A stretch of 5,010 nucleotides of DNA from assembly GCA_019247235.1 (NCBI GenBank), contig JAFAPG010000332.1, positions 1-5,010 on the forward strand, in the 5' to 3' direction. Origin of the DNA: Acidobacteriota bacterium (GTDB taxonomy: Bacteria > Acidobacteriota > Terriglobia > Terriglobales > Acidobacteriaceae). Position numbers and translations under genes: made by a program. Positions 4,956 to 5,010 of the stretch are shown piece by piece. Numbering within the stretch: position 1 is the stretch's first letter; every line of letters begins with the position of its first letter. Below the pieces are notes generated by a model, which did no database searches, was not told where the DNA came from, and saw only the letters and a program-made list of their open reading frames with translations.

Positions 4956-5010
4956 GGCGAGGCTCAAAATCTTGAGACATCGAGGAGATCGCCGAATACC
5001 CGGTTTATAG
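4956..5010. other. Downstream flank of the arsR operon
   Basis: No gene start seen before the window ends. A small inverted repeat CTCAA-AATC-TTGAG lies at 4963-4976, eight bases after the SRPBCC stop. The 5-bp stem and lack of a U-tract make it a weak terminator candidate at most. Confidence 0.3.

Noticed and set aside
4963..4976. CTCAA-AATC-TTGAG hairpin as operon terminator
   Set aside because: The 5-bp stem is AT-containing and no U-tract follows, so it is not reported as a terminator.

Overview
The window is moderately GC-rich chromosomal sequence from a bacterium with compact, mostly operon-organised genes. The gene content is a DUF3617 exported protein, a truncated UvrC-like protein coupled to a DinB/YfiT-like protein, a small His-rich exported protein, and an ArsR-VOC-SRPBCC cassette. 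This mix is most familiar to me from soil Acidobacteriota. That placement is an inference from protein style only; there is no rRNA or other taxonomic marker here. I see no tRNA, rRNA, CRISPR array, insertion sequence or phage gene.

Layout. (1) 32-556, plus strand: exported DUF3617 protein, convergent with the next pair and separated from it by a perfect 8-bp inverted repeat that could act as a shared terminator. (2) 2297-595, minus strand: a two-gene unit. A 406-residue UvrC-like protein (GIY-YIG region, cysteine cluster, UVR motif, no C-terminal endonuclease core) overlaps by ATGA a 161-residue DinB/YfiT-like metal-binding four-helix protein. (3) 2691-2452, minus strand: a 79-residue secreted, helical, His-rich protein with a strong Shine-Dalgarno sequence. 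(4) 2692-3049: a divergent intergenic region with small inverted repeats. (5) 3050-3262, plus strand: a 70-residue CxxC-containing small protein. (6) 3263-3628: a non-coding stretch with a pyrimidine-rich tract, a strong inverted repeat, and an AT-rich promoter block. (7) 3629-4955, plus strand: an operon of ArsR-family repressor, VOC-family protein and SRPBCC/AHSA1-like protein. The first two overlap by ATGA and the third follows after 20 bases.

How the genes may work together. The ArsR-like repressor probably controls its own operon through the promoter at 3593-3622, where a TATATACC-type block recurs with an exact 16-bp period. The VOC and SRPBCC proteins are both small ligand-binding folds, so the cassette may sense or handle a small hydrophobic or electrophilic compound; the compound cannot be read from sequence.

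The most unusual points are: the UvrC-like protein, in which three of five GIY-YIG catalytic positions are replaced while the cysteine cluster is kept; the arsR promoter, placed so that transcription would begin almost on the GTG start codon (leaderless mRNA); and a perfect ribosome binding site inside the SRPBCC gene followed at ideal spacing by GTA, which looks like a lost ancestral start.
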